From the NCBI RefSeq assembly GCF_047946665.1, contig NZ_CP172312.1, forward strand, positions 2,108,001 to 2,172,000: a stretch of DNA of 64,000 nucleotides. The letters run 5' to 3'. This DNA comes from Allohahella sp002354735. Lineage in GTDB: Bacteria > Pseudomonadota > Gammaproteobacteria > Pseudomonadales > Oleiphilaceae. Position 1 is the stretch's first letter. Every line of letters begins with the position of its first letter. The translations under genes and the position numbers were made by a program. Below the pieces are notes generated by a model. It was not told where the DNA came from. It ran no database searches and saw only the letters and a program-made list of their open reading frames with translations. Positions 1 to 8,203 of the stretch are shown here, in pieces.

Positions 1-627
1 TGCAGCTGCCTTTACCGCAGCAGCGGCGCTTTGCAGATGTCGCAGTAACGCATCGACTTCGAAACAACCACCGGCTCGCGCTTCCACACCAGCTTCACCT
101 ACCGGAGCGTTATTCTGCTCGAAGATGACACCAGGTCGCTTGCCATGAACATAGCAGGTGGACACCTGCAAAAACTTACAACGCCCGTTTACGTCAGCCA
201 GCGACATCAATGACTGCAGACTGAACGTATTGATCGACAATGCCTGATCAAGCGCTTCGCGGAAGTTAACACTTGCCGCAGAATTTATTATCAAATCCAG
301 TTCCCTACCGAGCGCTTCAAACGCTTCGGCACCCAATCCCAGCGATGGCTGGGTCAATTCCCCCGCGACACAGCTGACGTCAACCAGTCGCTTCTCGAGA
401 TCGCCCTTCTCACGCAAGTTGTCGAAAATCGACGAGCTGAGTACTTCCTGCTCGAACCGCTGTCGTGGATCGGTAAACTTGCTTGAGCCACGGAGCAGCA
501 GTTTGATTTTCAGGCCTACAGGGCCCTCCGCCAGCAACCGCTCGAGCACAACCTTGCCGAGAAATCCACTGACGCCTGTGATAAGCACAGTCTTGTTTGC
601 GAGACTTGTAGCGATACTAAAAGACAT
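1..627 (-). CDS. Alcohol-forming fatty acyl-CoA reductase, N-terminal part (cut by window start)
   Basis: The first 209 residues are present and the frame is still open at base 1. The N-terminus has a Rossmann nucleotide-binding motif, TGVSGFLGK (residues 17-25), followed by NSAASVNF (about 115-122) and STCYVHGK (about 156-163). This pattern is typical of the NAD_binding_4 ('male sterility') family and is close to the Marinobacter alcohol-forming acyl-CoA reductases. Such enzymes reduce long-chain acyl-CoA to fatty alcohol with NADPH, usually for wax esters or ether-type lipids. The catalytic Tyr-Lys pair and the C-terminal domain lie outside the window. The ATG at 627 follows directly from the start of the Rossmann fold. 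The gene diverges from a methyltransferase gene. Family assignment is firm; substrate and pathway are inferred. Confidence 0.85.
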   Translation of the reverse strand, partial: MSFSIATSLANKTVLITGVSGFLGKVVLERLLAEGPVGLKIKLLLRGSSKFTDPRQRFEQEVLSSSIFDNLREKGDLEKRLVDVSCVAGELTQPSLGLGAEAFEALGRELDLIINSAASVNFREALDQALSINTFSLQSLMSLADVNGRCKFLQVSTCYVHGKRPGVIFEQNNAPVGEAGVEARAGGCFEVDALLRHLQSAAAAVKAAA

Positions 628-1078
628 AGAAACTCCCGTTCCATTCTGATTGATTGTCATCCTTGTTAACCCATCCACGCCTGTGATCGACGTCACATTT
701 GGCATGATGGTCCAATGGTACAGATCAATAGTTGTTTTTGGTATCTGCCGTACAGCTGAAGTAGACGCCGATTCGGGGCAGTCTGGCAAGGCTTGTCAAC
801 AAGCGCTGCCGCGTCCTGTGAAACCCGCCTCAATCGGTTATCCGTTTGTAGGACAATCTATTTCAGATTATTGAAATTACAGCATTTTTTGTTTCTGCAT
901 TACAAGCTTTTCGTAGCGTTTTGCGGCCTGTCTCACAGTTCTCTTACAGTCGGTAACATAGTATGGCTTCAGCTTTCATGGCGTCTTCAATCCATCGAAG
1001 TGCTTGAATCAACCAGCGAGTCATCCGACGGATGGACACATCAGTCACCACGACTCCATAGAATTTGGATACAGCATT
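628..1078. other. 451-bp divergent intergenic region
   Basis: This stretch separates the acyl-CoA reductase gene from the methyltransferase gene and must carry promoters for both. It is more AT-rich from about 840 to 960. I see no convincing sigma-70 hexamer pair and no long hairpin with a T-run. One short palindrome (791-804) is listed separately. The small open frames here have no recognisable protein character. Confidence 0.5.
791..804. promoter_or_regulatory. Possible operator: 14-bp palindrome
   Basis: GCTTGTCAACAAGC is a perfect inverted repeat with 6-bp arms and a 2-bp centre. It lies about 160 bp upstream of the acyl-CoA reductase start and about 275 bp upstream of the methyltransferase start. 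Its size suits a dimeric repressor of the TetR or GntR type. No regulator gene is adjacent, so the function is a guess. Confidence 0.25.
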
Positions 1079-1828
1079 ATGCAAAGCGCCCAACAGCCAG
1101 TTCAGTCAGCCAACTCACCTGCCTCTACCGCAGCACGCCCTGCCGAAGCGCGAGACAAGTACAGGTTCGTCGGTCCGGTCTATGATCTGCTCAGCGCTTT
1201 CTACAGCGGCAAGGCCATACACGAAGCCAAGGTCGCGATGCTTGACGAAGCCAATCTCAAGGCTGGCGACAGTGTCCTGTTCGCCGGTGTCGGTCATGGC
1301 AAGGATGCGATACATGCTGCTGAAAGAGGCGCTCGTGTCACAGTGGTCGATCTGTCCGAGACCATGTTGCGCAAGTTTGATGACGAACTGGTTAAGCAGG
1401 GCAAGACGCATCTCGATATCCGCCGCGTCCAGGCCGACATCTTCAAGTTCGAAGAGTTCGGTCAGTACGACATGGTGGTGGGCAACTTCTTCCTGAACGT
1501 CTTCAGTGAAGACATGATGGATCGTGTACTGAAGCAACTCATCGATCTCGCAAAAGACGATGGCAAAATCGTTGTTGGTGACTTCGCCTTGCCACAGGGC
1601 AACATCCTGCGCCGACAGTTTCAGAAGGCTTACTGGTACGTCGCCGTGTCGCTATTCTGGCTCACTGCGGGTAACGCTCTGCACAATATCTACGATTATC
1701 CTGCAGCCATGCGTCGCGCCGGTCTTGAAATTAAGTCCATCAAGCGTTTCAGCTTTGCGGGCCTGGCCAACTACTGGTCCATCCTTGGCGACAAGCAGGC
1801 CATTGCAGCTGCGAAGGCCAAGGCCTGA
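1079..1828 (+). CDS. Class I SAM-dependent methyltransferase
   Basis: The 249-residue product has a Rossmann SAM-binding core. Motif I is VLFAGVGHGKD (about 66-76), and the acidic residue ending strand 2 is D91 in VVDLSETML. Motif I deviates from the usual VLDxGxGxG pattern because Phe-Ala precedes GVGHG. The C-terminal third (YDYPAAMRRAGLEIKSIK) resembles UbiE-like small-molecule or lipid methyltransferases. I chose the ATG at 1079; an in-frame TTG at 1004 would add a poorly structured 25-residue extension. The DUF2156 gene follows 56 bp downstream on the same strand, so the two are probably co-transcribed. The substrate is unknown; a lipid is plausible from the neighbours. Confidence 0.75.
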   Translation: MQSAQQPVQSANSPASTAARPAEARDKYRFVGPVYDLLSAFYSGKAIHEAKVAMLDEANLKAGDSVLFAGVGHGKDAIHAAERGARVTVVDLSETMLRKFDDELVKQGKTHLDIRRVQADIFKFEEFGQYDMVVGNFFLNVFSEDMMDRVLKQLIDLAKDDGKIVVGDFALPQGNILRRQFQKAYWYVAVSLFWLTAGNALHNIYDYPAAMRRAGLEIKSIKRFSFAGLANYWSILGDKQAIAAAKAKA

Positions 1829-1884
1829 ATCAAATACGATAGAACAACTATAAAATCCTTAAGAGTCAGTCAGAGGTGAATGCC

Positions 1885-2907
1885 ATGAGCCAGTCGAGTC
1901 TTGTTCTTGACCTGAGTAGTACGCTGGATCTTCCCAATAGCGGTATCGGCAAATTCAGCTTTGCTGAACGCGTGCAGATGCTGAAGCAGCATGGGATTCA
2001 CTCGCAGGCTTTTTCGACCCTGCAGCCGAATATGGAATTTTTCGACGTGCCCGGCGTCGGCTACATCGCCTTCATGCGCCAGTGGTCACAGATCTTCGTT
2101 CTGGCCGATCCGGTCTCTGCGCCAGAGCAGTTCGCCCTGATGCTCGAGCTGTTCAACAAGCGCTTTCCAAATGCGGTTTACTTGCAGGTGACCAAACCCG
2201 TCGCGACTTATCTGAACGAGCGTCACAACTTCTACGGTACTCAGCTTGGCTCCGAGATCCGCATTGATCTCGCGAAGTGGTCGCTGAGCGGCAAGAAGAA
2301 GCAGGTTATCCGTACTGCGCTGAACCAGTCTGAAAAACAGGGCATCACAGTTCAGGAACGCTATAGCGACGACCACACCCGCGAAATATCCGACGCCTGG
2401 ATCAAGACGCGCAAGTGCAAGAAAAAGGAAATTCGTTTCTTCATCCGTCCCATGCAGATGGAGTACAAGGAGAATGAACGTCATTTCTATGCCTATCAGG
2501 ATGGCAAGGCCGTGGGCTTCGTGTATTTCGATCCGATCTACAAGAACAACGAAATTATCAGCTATGTGCCGAACATCTCGCGCGCCTGTGCCGACTTCAA
2601 ACAGGGCATTTTCTACACCCTGATCGTCCACGCGATGGAGCAATTCAAGGCTGAAGGTGTACCCTTTCTAGACCTTGGCCTGGTGCCGCTGATGTTCGAT
2701 GGGCCCGATGAGCCTCAGGAATCCAAGCTGCTGAAAAAAGCACTTAGACTCACTTATGAGAAAGGCAGCTTCCTGTACAACTTCAAGGGGCTGGAGTTTA
2801 CGAAGTCACGCTTCAGAGGTGATGTTCACAGGATATACACCTGTCATCGACGTGGCATTCCGGCTCTCGAGTTCCTGACAGTCTTCAAACTCGCCCGGCT
2901 GATCTGA
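1885..2907 (+). CDS. DUF2156 / phosphatidylglycerol lysyltransferase C-terminal domain protein
   Basis: The 340-residue soluble protein matches the DUF2156 family, the catalytic double-GNAT-like domain at the end of MprF (LPG synthase). Recognisable stretches are PGVGYIAFMRQWSQIFVLADPV near the N-terminus, broken here by family-typical aromatic residues, and later FLDLGLVPL and YNFKGLEFTKSRF. MprF-type domains transfer an aminoacyl group from aminoacyl-tRNA to a lipid. Free-standing soluble versions exist and their acceptors are mostly unknown. It has no flippase membrane part. AGAGG sits 8 bp before the ATG at 1885, which favours that start over the GTG at 1876. It probably forms an operon with the upstream methyltransferase. 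Confidence 0.75.
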   Translation: MSQSSLVLDLSSTLDLPNSGIGKFSFAERVQMLKQHGIHSQAFSTLQPNMEFFDVPGVGYIAFMRQWSQIFVLADPVSAPEQFALMLELFNKRFPNAVYLQVTKPVATYLNERHNFYGTQLGSEIRIDLAKWSLSGKKKQVIRTALNQSEKQGITVQERYSDDHTREISDAWIKTRKCKKKEIRFFIRPMQMEYKENERHFYAYQDGKAVGFVYFDPIYKNNEIISYVPNISRACADFKQGIFYTLIVHAMEQFKAEGVPFLDLGLVPLMFDGPDEPQESKLLKKALRLTYEKGSFLYNFKGLEFTKSRFRGDVHRIYTCHRRGIPALEFLTVFKLARLI

Positions 2908-2930
2908 CGCCGCACCCATAACGACAGGTC

Positions 2931-2958
2931 GAGCGGCTCAACTCTACTTGAACCGCTC
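2931..2958. terminator. Hairpin at the convergent DUF2156/murI junction
   Basis: An inverted repeat with a 6-bp outer stem (GAGCGG/CCGCTC), one mismatch and a 4-bp inner stem overlaps the murI stop codon. There is no T-run on either side, so it may be a weak bidirectional or Rho-assisted terminator. Confidence 0.3.
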
Positions 2959-3807
2959 GATGCTATCAAAGCCCATTCGGCGCATGGCAGCTCGCCACTG
3001 CTCGTCGACCACCGCAATGCGTTGCCGGTCGGCACCCGCAGCCGGCTTCGGCTCGGTGTACAGTAGCACGTGATGCGCCCGTCGTTCTTGCCCCCCCAGG
3101 CCCGCCTCCCCTGTTGCGACTTCAGCCCACAGGGCATTTACCCTGCGACAGATAGCTGCCGTTGAATCGACCCATGCGGCCTCTGGAAGCGCCTTTTCAA
3201 ACTCAGCTCGCAGCAATGGAAAGTGAGTGCAACCGAGCACCACCTGATCACAAGCGGCTTCGCGGAAGGGCTCGATAATTGCGGTAAGCTGCTCAGCATC
3301 GTCCTGCTGCTGAACGCTTTCTCCGCCCCAATTCCGAATTCGCCGCTCAGCCATATGCACCAGCTCTGAGCTACCGACCCTGACGACCGTGCAGTGCGCA
3401 GCAAACTGCTCGACAAGCCGGTCAATATAACTGCGCTTGATAGTGCCTGGCGTGGCCAGCAAGCCTATACGGTGCTGTCGGCTGGCCGCGGCAGCGACCT
3501 TGATTGCAGGCACAACGCCGACGAAAGGCAGCGGGAACTGAGCGCGGAGTGCATCCAGCACCACGGTGCTGGCAGTGTTGCAGGCAATGACAACGATCTT
3601 TGGCTGCCACATTTCGACACAACGCCCTACGAGGTGGCGTAGACGGTCTATCAACGCTGCTTCGGTCTGCTCACCGTAGGGGTAATGATTGAAATCAGCG
3701 AGGTAGACCGTCTCCAGTGCCGGCATGGTGGCCGTCAGTGCCTGCCAGATGCTCAGCCCGCCGCTACCTGAATCCATCACCAGGACATCACAGGTCGACA
3801 TTGGCAC
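2944..3807 (-). CDS. murI: Glutamate racemase
   Basis: MurI interconverts L- and D-glutamate and so supplies D-Glu for peptidoglycan. The 287-residue protein has both catalytic cysteine motifs, ACNTAST and GCTHFPLL. The N-terminal VMDSGSGGLS motif and the YPYGEQ motif are also family-typical. The next gene upstream, nudC, ends at 3808, so the GTG start at 3807 abuts its TGA. AAGAGG lies 7 bp before that GTG; an ATG two codons later (3801) is possible but spaced less well. The pair is likely translated from one mRNA. Confidence 0.95.
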   Translation of the reverse strand: MPMSTCDVLVMDSGSGGLSIWQALTATMPALETVYLADFNHYPYGEQTEAALIDRLRHLVGRCVEMWQPKIVVIACNTASTVVLDALRAQFPLPFVGVVPAIKVAAAASRQHRIGLLATPGTIKRSYIDRLVEQFAAHCTVVRVGSSELVHMAERRIRNWGGESVQQQDDAEQLTAIIEPFREAACDQVVLGCTHFPLLRAEFEKALPEAAWVDSTAAICRRVNALWAEVATGEAGLGGQERRAHHVLLYTEPKPAAGADRQRIAVVDEQWRAAMRRMGFDSIERFK

Positions 3808-4791
3808 TCAATAGCCTCTTTGAGCGCGAAGCTCGTCGACGGCCAGACGTATCAAGCGGCCGGATATGGTCAGCTTGGGTGGAACTGGTGGCAGATCATC
3901 GATGCTGAACCACTGCGCATCCTCTATCTCACCCGGCTCCGGGACAATGTCGCCCGATTCGTACTCTGCCAGAAACCCGAGCATCAACTGATGTGGAAAA
4001 GGCCAGGCCTCGGATTCGATGTAGCGTATTGATCTGAGCAGAACGCCGGTTTCTTCACGAACCTCACGATGCACGGTCATTTCCACAGACTCGCCCGGAT
4101 CGACGAAGCCTGCCACGCAGCTATAGAGGCCACGGCTTTTCAAGGCCACGTTCTGCGCCAGTAACAACTCGCCAGGCCGATGAACGGCAGCGATCATGCA
4201 AGGCGCCACCCGAGGATAGACAGGCTTGACGCAGTTGCTGCAGAACAGCGCCAACTCGGTGGCTGAAGTCTCGAGACGGCCACCGCACTGTTCACAGTAC
4301 CGCGTCTGCAGTACCCAGTGACTCCACTGAACCAGACGGTTGAATAGCCTGTGTTCGGAGCGGTCGAGCTGGAACAGCGCAGTTCTCAGGGGCACAAGAG
4401 CATGGCCATCTGGCAGGTCGAGCGCCTCAAGCTGCACTTGGTCTACTGCAAGCACCGGCAAGGTCCCGAGCTCTGGCGAGCTGGCGTTCAACAGCGGCGG
4501 GGCGGCCAGCGCGGCGTCAGGATAGACCTCGAAGTGCCCCACCTCGACGCCGTCCAGGACCATGAGCGCATTGGCAAAGTCATCCATCGGTAACTGAAGC
4601 GCGGAGTGCCTGTAGTCAGACGCATCCAGGATTGTGCTTTCGGACAGGACGATGTGCGAGTTCGACAGTAGCATGAACCGAGCACCGGCACTTCGGGGCA
4701 GGAGTGAGGCGGTATATGGCACTCGACCATAAAATCCGGAGCGGCCGGCAACTGCACCTGGTGGCGTAAGCAGGGCGTCAAATTTTGGCAA
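3808..4791 (-). CDS. nudC: NADH pyrophosphatase / NAD-decapping Nudix hydrolase
   Basis: NudC hydrolyses NADH and removes NAD caps from RNA. The 327-residue product has the usual layout: an N-terminal NUDIX-like domain, a four-Cys zinc ribbon (CEQC then CSNC), and the Nudix box GFVDPGESVEMTVHREVREE followed by TGV. The downstream AWPFPHQLM is the NudC-specific SQPWPFPxS-type signature in slightly altered form. The open frame extends 49 codons further upstream, but a strong AAGAGGAG sits 6 bp before a TTG at 4791. The family N-terminus also starts near there, so I chose that TTG. murI follows with no gap. Confidence 0.92.
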   Translation of the reverse strand: MPKFDALLTPPGAVAGRSGFYGRVPYTASLLPRSAGARFMLLSNSHIVLSESTILDASDYRHSALQLPMDDFANALMVLDGVEVGHFEVYPDAALAAPPLLNASSPELGTLPVLAVDQVQLEALDLPDGHALVPLRTALFQLDRSEHRLFNRLVQWSHWVLQTRYCEQCGGRLETSATELALFCSNCVKPVYPRVAPCMIAAVHRPGELLLAQNVALKSRGLYSCVAGFVDPGESVEMTVHREVREETGVLLRSIRYIESEAWPFPHQLMLGFLAEYESGDIVPEPGEIEDAQWFSIDDLPPVPPKLTISGRLIRLAVDELRAQRGY

Positions 4792-4990
4792 GGCAGACTC
4801 CTCTTGTACTGCGAGCGGCCCGCCAGACTGGCGAGCAGAAAAAAGCCGGTTAAAGAGTAGGAAGACTTTGCTACACTTGCCGCCCAAGATGCTCTGATAA
4901 GGTGATTGAGTACCGGATGATAGCGCGCCGGCTCGCATACTTCATCATTGCCAGAACACGCGCTGAGCTACCGGGCCTGATAACAGAAAC

Positions 4991-7486
4991 ATGCATATCA
5001 TAAGTTCCTACTTCTTTACCCTGCTACGCAAGATCCTTTTCCTCTGGGTGCGTACCGATGTTATTGGCAATGACGCCAGTAAACTGGGCCTCGATCCAGC
5101 CAGACCAGTGGTGTACGTGCTACAACACAAGTCGCTCAGCAGCCGACTGGTCCTCGAGCAGGAGATTTTGAAGGCTGGCATGCCCAGTTCACAGGCTGCG
5201 CTGCATCTGGGCAGTGAAACGCTGCGCAGAAGCCATTTCTTTCTCTACCAGAAACGCGGTCGAACCTTCCGCAAGCGCCCCTCGCCAACCATAAGCGATC
5301 GATTACGGAGGCTCATCGAAGCCAGTCATACCAACGAACTCGATGTTCAGGTCGTGCCAGTCACGCTGTACTGGGGTCGGGCGCCCGAGAAAGAAAAGTC
5401 ACTGTTCAAGTTGCTGTTGACGGATGCCTGGTCAGTTGGTGGCCGTCTCAAACAGCTTTTCGTCATACTGGTTCATGGCAAGAACGTCTTCCTGCAGTTC
5501 AGCAAGCCAGTCTCGCTGAGTCATATCCTGGAAGGCAGCCCTGATACCGCACGCGCCACTCGAAAGACTGCCAGACTGCTGCGGGTCCATTTCCGGCTTA
5601 TGCGTCAGGCTGTGGTCGGGCCGGATCTGTCGCACCGCAGAACACTGGTTTCACGTCTGATCCGTATGCCGGAAGTCGAACTCGCCATCGAACGGGAGAT
5701 GCGCACGGCCAAGATCGATCGTGAAAAAGCCACACTACGCGCGAAGAAATACGCGGAGGAAATTGCCTCTAACGTCTCGATTGGCGCCGTACAATTCCTC
5801 GACATTGTATTGTCATGGGTCTGGAACAAGATCTACAACGGTGTGGCTGTCAACAACATCGAAGCTGTGAAGGATGTGGCACAGAAAGGCAGCGTTATCT
5901 ATGTGCCGTGTCATCGAAGCCATATCGATTATTTGCTGCTGAGCTATGTGCTCTACAACAATGGATTGATGGTTCCGCACATTGCCGCCGGTATCAATCT
6001 CAATATGCCGGTGCTCGGCTCTCTGCTCCGTCGCGGCGGGGCATTCTTCATGCGTCGTACCTTCAAGAGCAACCAGCTGTACGCGGCAGTGTTTACCGAA
6101 TATATGCATTCCATGTTTGTGAAGGGCTTCCCGGTCGAATATTTCGTCGAAGGTGGCCGCAGTCGCACAGGCAGAACACTGGCTCCTAAGGCCGGCATGG
6201 TGGCGATGACGGTTCGCTCCTATCTGCGGGAGCCAAAAAAGGAACTGATTTTCGTACCGGTGTACGTCGGCTATGAAAAGATTCTGGAAGCCGGTTCCTA
6301 TCTCGGCGAACTTCGTGGCAAGAAGAAACAGCAGGAGTCGCTGTTTTCGGTGTTCAAGTCCATCAAGAATCTGCGTAACACCTTCGGCCAGGTCAGCGTC
6401 AACTTCGGTCAGCCGATGTATCTGTCTCAAATTCTGAACGAGCATCGGCCAGACTGGCGAGAGCAGCCATTACAAGCCACTGACCGTCCAAACTGGCTCA
6501 AGCCCGTGGTCGACGACGTAGCCGATCGCATAGTTGTCGGCATCAACGCGGCTGCAGCACTCAACCCGGTCAACATTCTTTCGACCTTCCTGCTCGCCAC
6601 GCCCAGGCAGTCAATCGATGCCACCATTCTGGTCCGGCAAAGTGAGCTGTTGGTGGGCCTGTTGCGAGCCTGTCCGTATAGCGCTGAGATGACCTGCCCA
6701 GACGTAGATGGCCCGCGCTGGATCGACTATCTGGTCGAAATGGGGCTGGTCGAGATACGGCCGCAGAAGCTCGGCGATATCGTCCAGCTGGATGCACGCA
6801 ACGCAATCCTGCTCACTTATTATCGCAACAACATTCTGCACCTGCTGGCGCTGCCAGGGCTGATTGCCACCTTCTTCCAGCATGAGAACGAACTGAAGTC
6901 AGAGCGTCTGCACTGGATGATGTCTTCGATCTATCCCTACATCAGATCGGAGCTGTTCCTGCGCTGGTCTGAAGACGAACTGCCTGCGCGCGTGGATGCG
7001 TGGCTGGCGGCGCTCATCGATGCTGGCATGCTTTCAAGTAGCGGAGATGTCTATCACGCACCGCCGCCGGGCTCGCTGCAGGCGGTGTGTCTGCAGAGCC
7101 TGGCCAGAAGCATTCTGCCAACGCTCGAACGCTATTACACAGTGATTGCCATATTGCGACGCCATGGCTCTGGTCGACTCACCGACCTCGAACTTGAAGA
7201 GCGTAGTACGGCCATGGCCGAGCGTATGTCGATCCTTTACGGCCTCAACGCGCCGGAGTTCTTCGACAAGACACTGTTCCGGAATTTCATCCACACGCTT
7301 CGCTCACAGCGGGTGGTTAGCCACAATGAAGAAGGTTTTATCGTATACAATCGGAAACTGGACCGCATAGCAGACGAGGCGCGATTTGTGCTCGATTCAG
7401 ATCTCCGACAAAGCATCATCGAAGTCGCTGAAGACCAGGTGACACATCGCTCAGGCTCCGCTTCGGGAGCCGGAGCGGCTGCCTGA
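4991..7486 (+). CDS. plsB: Glycerol-3-phosphate 1-O-acyltransferase PlsB
   Basis: PlsB acylates glycerol-3-phosphate with acyl-CoA or acyl-ACP at the inner membrane, the first step of phospholipid synthesis. The 831-residue length is normal for the family. The HX4D acyltransferase motif is HRSHID (308-313). GGAFFMRRTFKSN and VEGGRSRTGRTLAPKAGM are the substrate-binding blocks that follow. The C-terminal half is the large helical domain typical of proteobacterial PlsB. Its TGA overlaps the ATG of the response-regulator gene by one base, implying coupled translation. The promoter must lie in the 199 bp shared with nudC. Confidence 0.96.
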   Translation: MHIISSYFFTLLRKILFLWVRTDVIGNDASKLGLDPARPVVYVLQHKSLSSRLVLEQEILKAGMPSSQAALHLGSETLRRSHFFLYQKRGRTFRKRPSPTISDRLRRLIEASHTNELDVQVVPVTLYWGRAPEKEKSLFKLLLTDAWSVGGRLKQLFVILVHGKNVFLQFSKPVSLSHILEGSPDTARATRKTARLLRVHFRLMRQAVVGPDLSHRRTLVSRLIRMPEVELAIEREMRTAKIDREKATLRAKKYAEEIASNVSIGAVQFLDIVLSWVWNKIYNGVAVNNIEAVKDVAQKGSVIYVPCHRSHIDYLLLSYVLYNNGLMVPHIAAGINLNMPVLGSLLRRGGAFFMRRTFKSNQLYAAVFTEYMHSMFVKGFPVEYFVEGGRSRTGRTLAPKAGMVAMTVRSYLREPKKELIFVPVYVGYEKILEAGSYLGELRGKKKQQESLFSVFKSIKNLRNTFGQVSVNFGQPMYLSQILNEHRPDWREQPLQATDRPNWLKPVVDDVADRIVVGINAAAALNPVNILSTFLLATPRQSIDATILVRQSELLVGLLRACPYSAEMTCPDVDGPRWIDYLVEMGLVEIRPQKLGDIVQLDARNAILLTYYRNNILHLLALPGLIATFFQHENELKSERLHWMMSSIYPYIRSELFLRWSEDELPARVDAWLAALIDAGMLSSSGDVYHAPPPGSLQAVCLQSLARSILPTLERYYTVIAILRRHGSGRLTDLELEERSTAMAERMSILYGLNAPEFFDKTLFRNFIHTLRSQRVVSHNEEGFIVYNRKLDRIADEARFVLDSDLRQSIIEVAEDQVTHRSGSASGAGAAA

Positions 7487-8187
7487 TGTCAGCAAGCGTG
7501 GAGGCCGATATGAGACCAGTGCTGAGCGTTCTGTCAGTCGATGACCATCCTATCTACAGCCAGGGTCTGGCGCTGGCTCTCCATGCCATGAAAAACAGTC
7601 GGGTCCGAAACGATCACGGTCCCCTGCGTTTCGAATACGCCGATTCGCTACATGCCGCATCAGCGCGGCTCCAGCGAGAGCCAGGCTTTGATCTCCTGTT
7701 GCTGGACATGATGTTACCCGATGGCAATGGCCATGAACTGCTCGCACATCTGCAGCGAAATCAGCCGGATTTGCCTGTGGTCATTCTGTCGGCCAATGAT
7801 TCACCCAGTGACGTCACGATGGCCATCAGTGCGGGGGCGAACGGCTTCATCAGTAAATCCGCACCACTGGCAGAGGTCGACCAGGCACTGAGTGATGTGC
7901 TGTCGAGGAAGATCGTCACGCCTTCGAATTATTCACGCTCCGCCCCTACGGAAGCAACGCTGCAACTGGATGAAGCTGTGCCGAATCTGACGCCCAGGCA
8001 GATCGAGGTACTCGGGCTATTGGCCAGAGGTCTGCCCAACAAGAGGATAGCGAGCATTCTTCAGTGTCAGGAAGATACCGTGAAAAGTCATCTCAAGGCG
8101 CTGTTCAACAAGCTGGAAGCGCACAATCGCACCGAGTGTGTGCGACGAGGCTTTCAGCTCGGCCTTCTTGGGCATAACGACAGCTGA
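7486..8187 (+). CDS. LuxR/NarL-family response regulator
   Basis: The 233-residue protein has an N-terminal receiver domain with acidic pair D19-D20 in LSVDDHP, phosphoacceptor D74 in LLLDMMLPDGNG, and the conserved Lys in FISKSAPL. A C-terminal LuxR-type HTH follows (LTPRQIEVLGLLARGLPNKR through the TVKSHLKALFNKL recognition helix). It is therefore a phosphorylation-dependent DNA-binding regulator. The ATG at 7486 overlaps the plsB stop; an ATG at 7510, preceded by GGAGG at 5 bp, is an alternative. The histidine kinase gene converges from the other side with a 16-bp gap, so the two are likely a cognate pair. Targets are unknown. Confidence 0.88.
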   Translation: MSASVEADMRPVLSVLSVDDHPIYSQGLALALHAMKNSRVRNDHGPLRFEYADSLHAASARLQREPGFDLLLLDMMLPDGNGHELLAHLQRNQPDLPVVILSANDSPSDVTMAISAGANGFISKSAPLAEVDQALSDVLSRKIVTPSNYSRSAPTEATLQLDEAVPNLTPRQIEVLGLLARGLPNKRIASILQCQEDTVKSHLKALFNKLEAHNRTECVRRGFQLGLLGHNDS

Positions 8188-8203
8188 ACGTCTGTCCAGT
8201 GCA

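Noticed and set aside
4792..4938. In-frame upstream extension of nudC
   Set aside because: The strong ribosome-binding site before the TTG at 4791 and the family N-terminus favour the shorter protein.
5813..6445. A 210-codon open frame on the minus strand
   Set aside because: It is antisense to the catalytic region of plsB and has the composition of a shadow frame.
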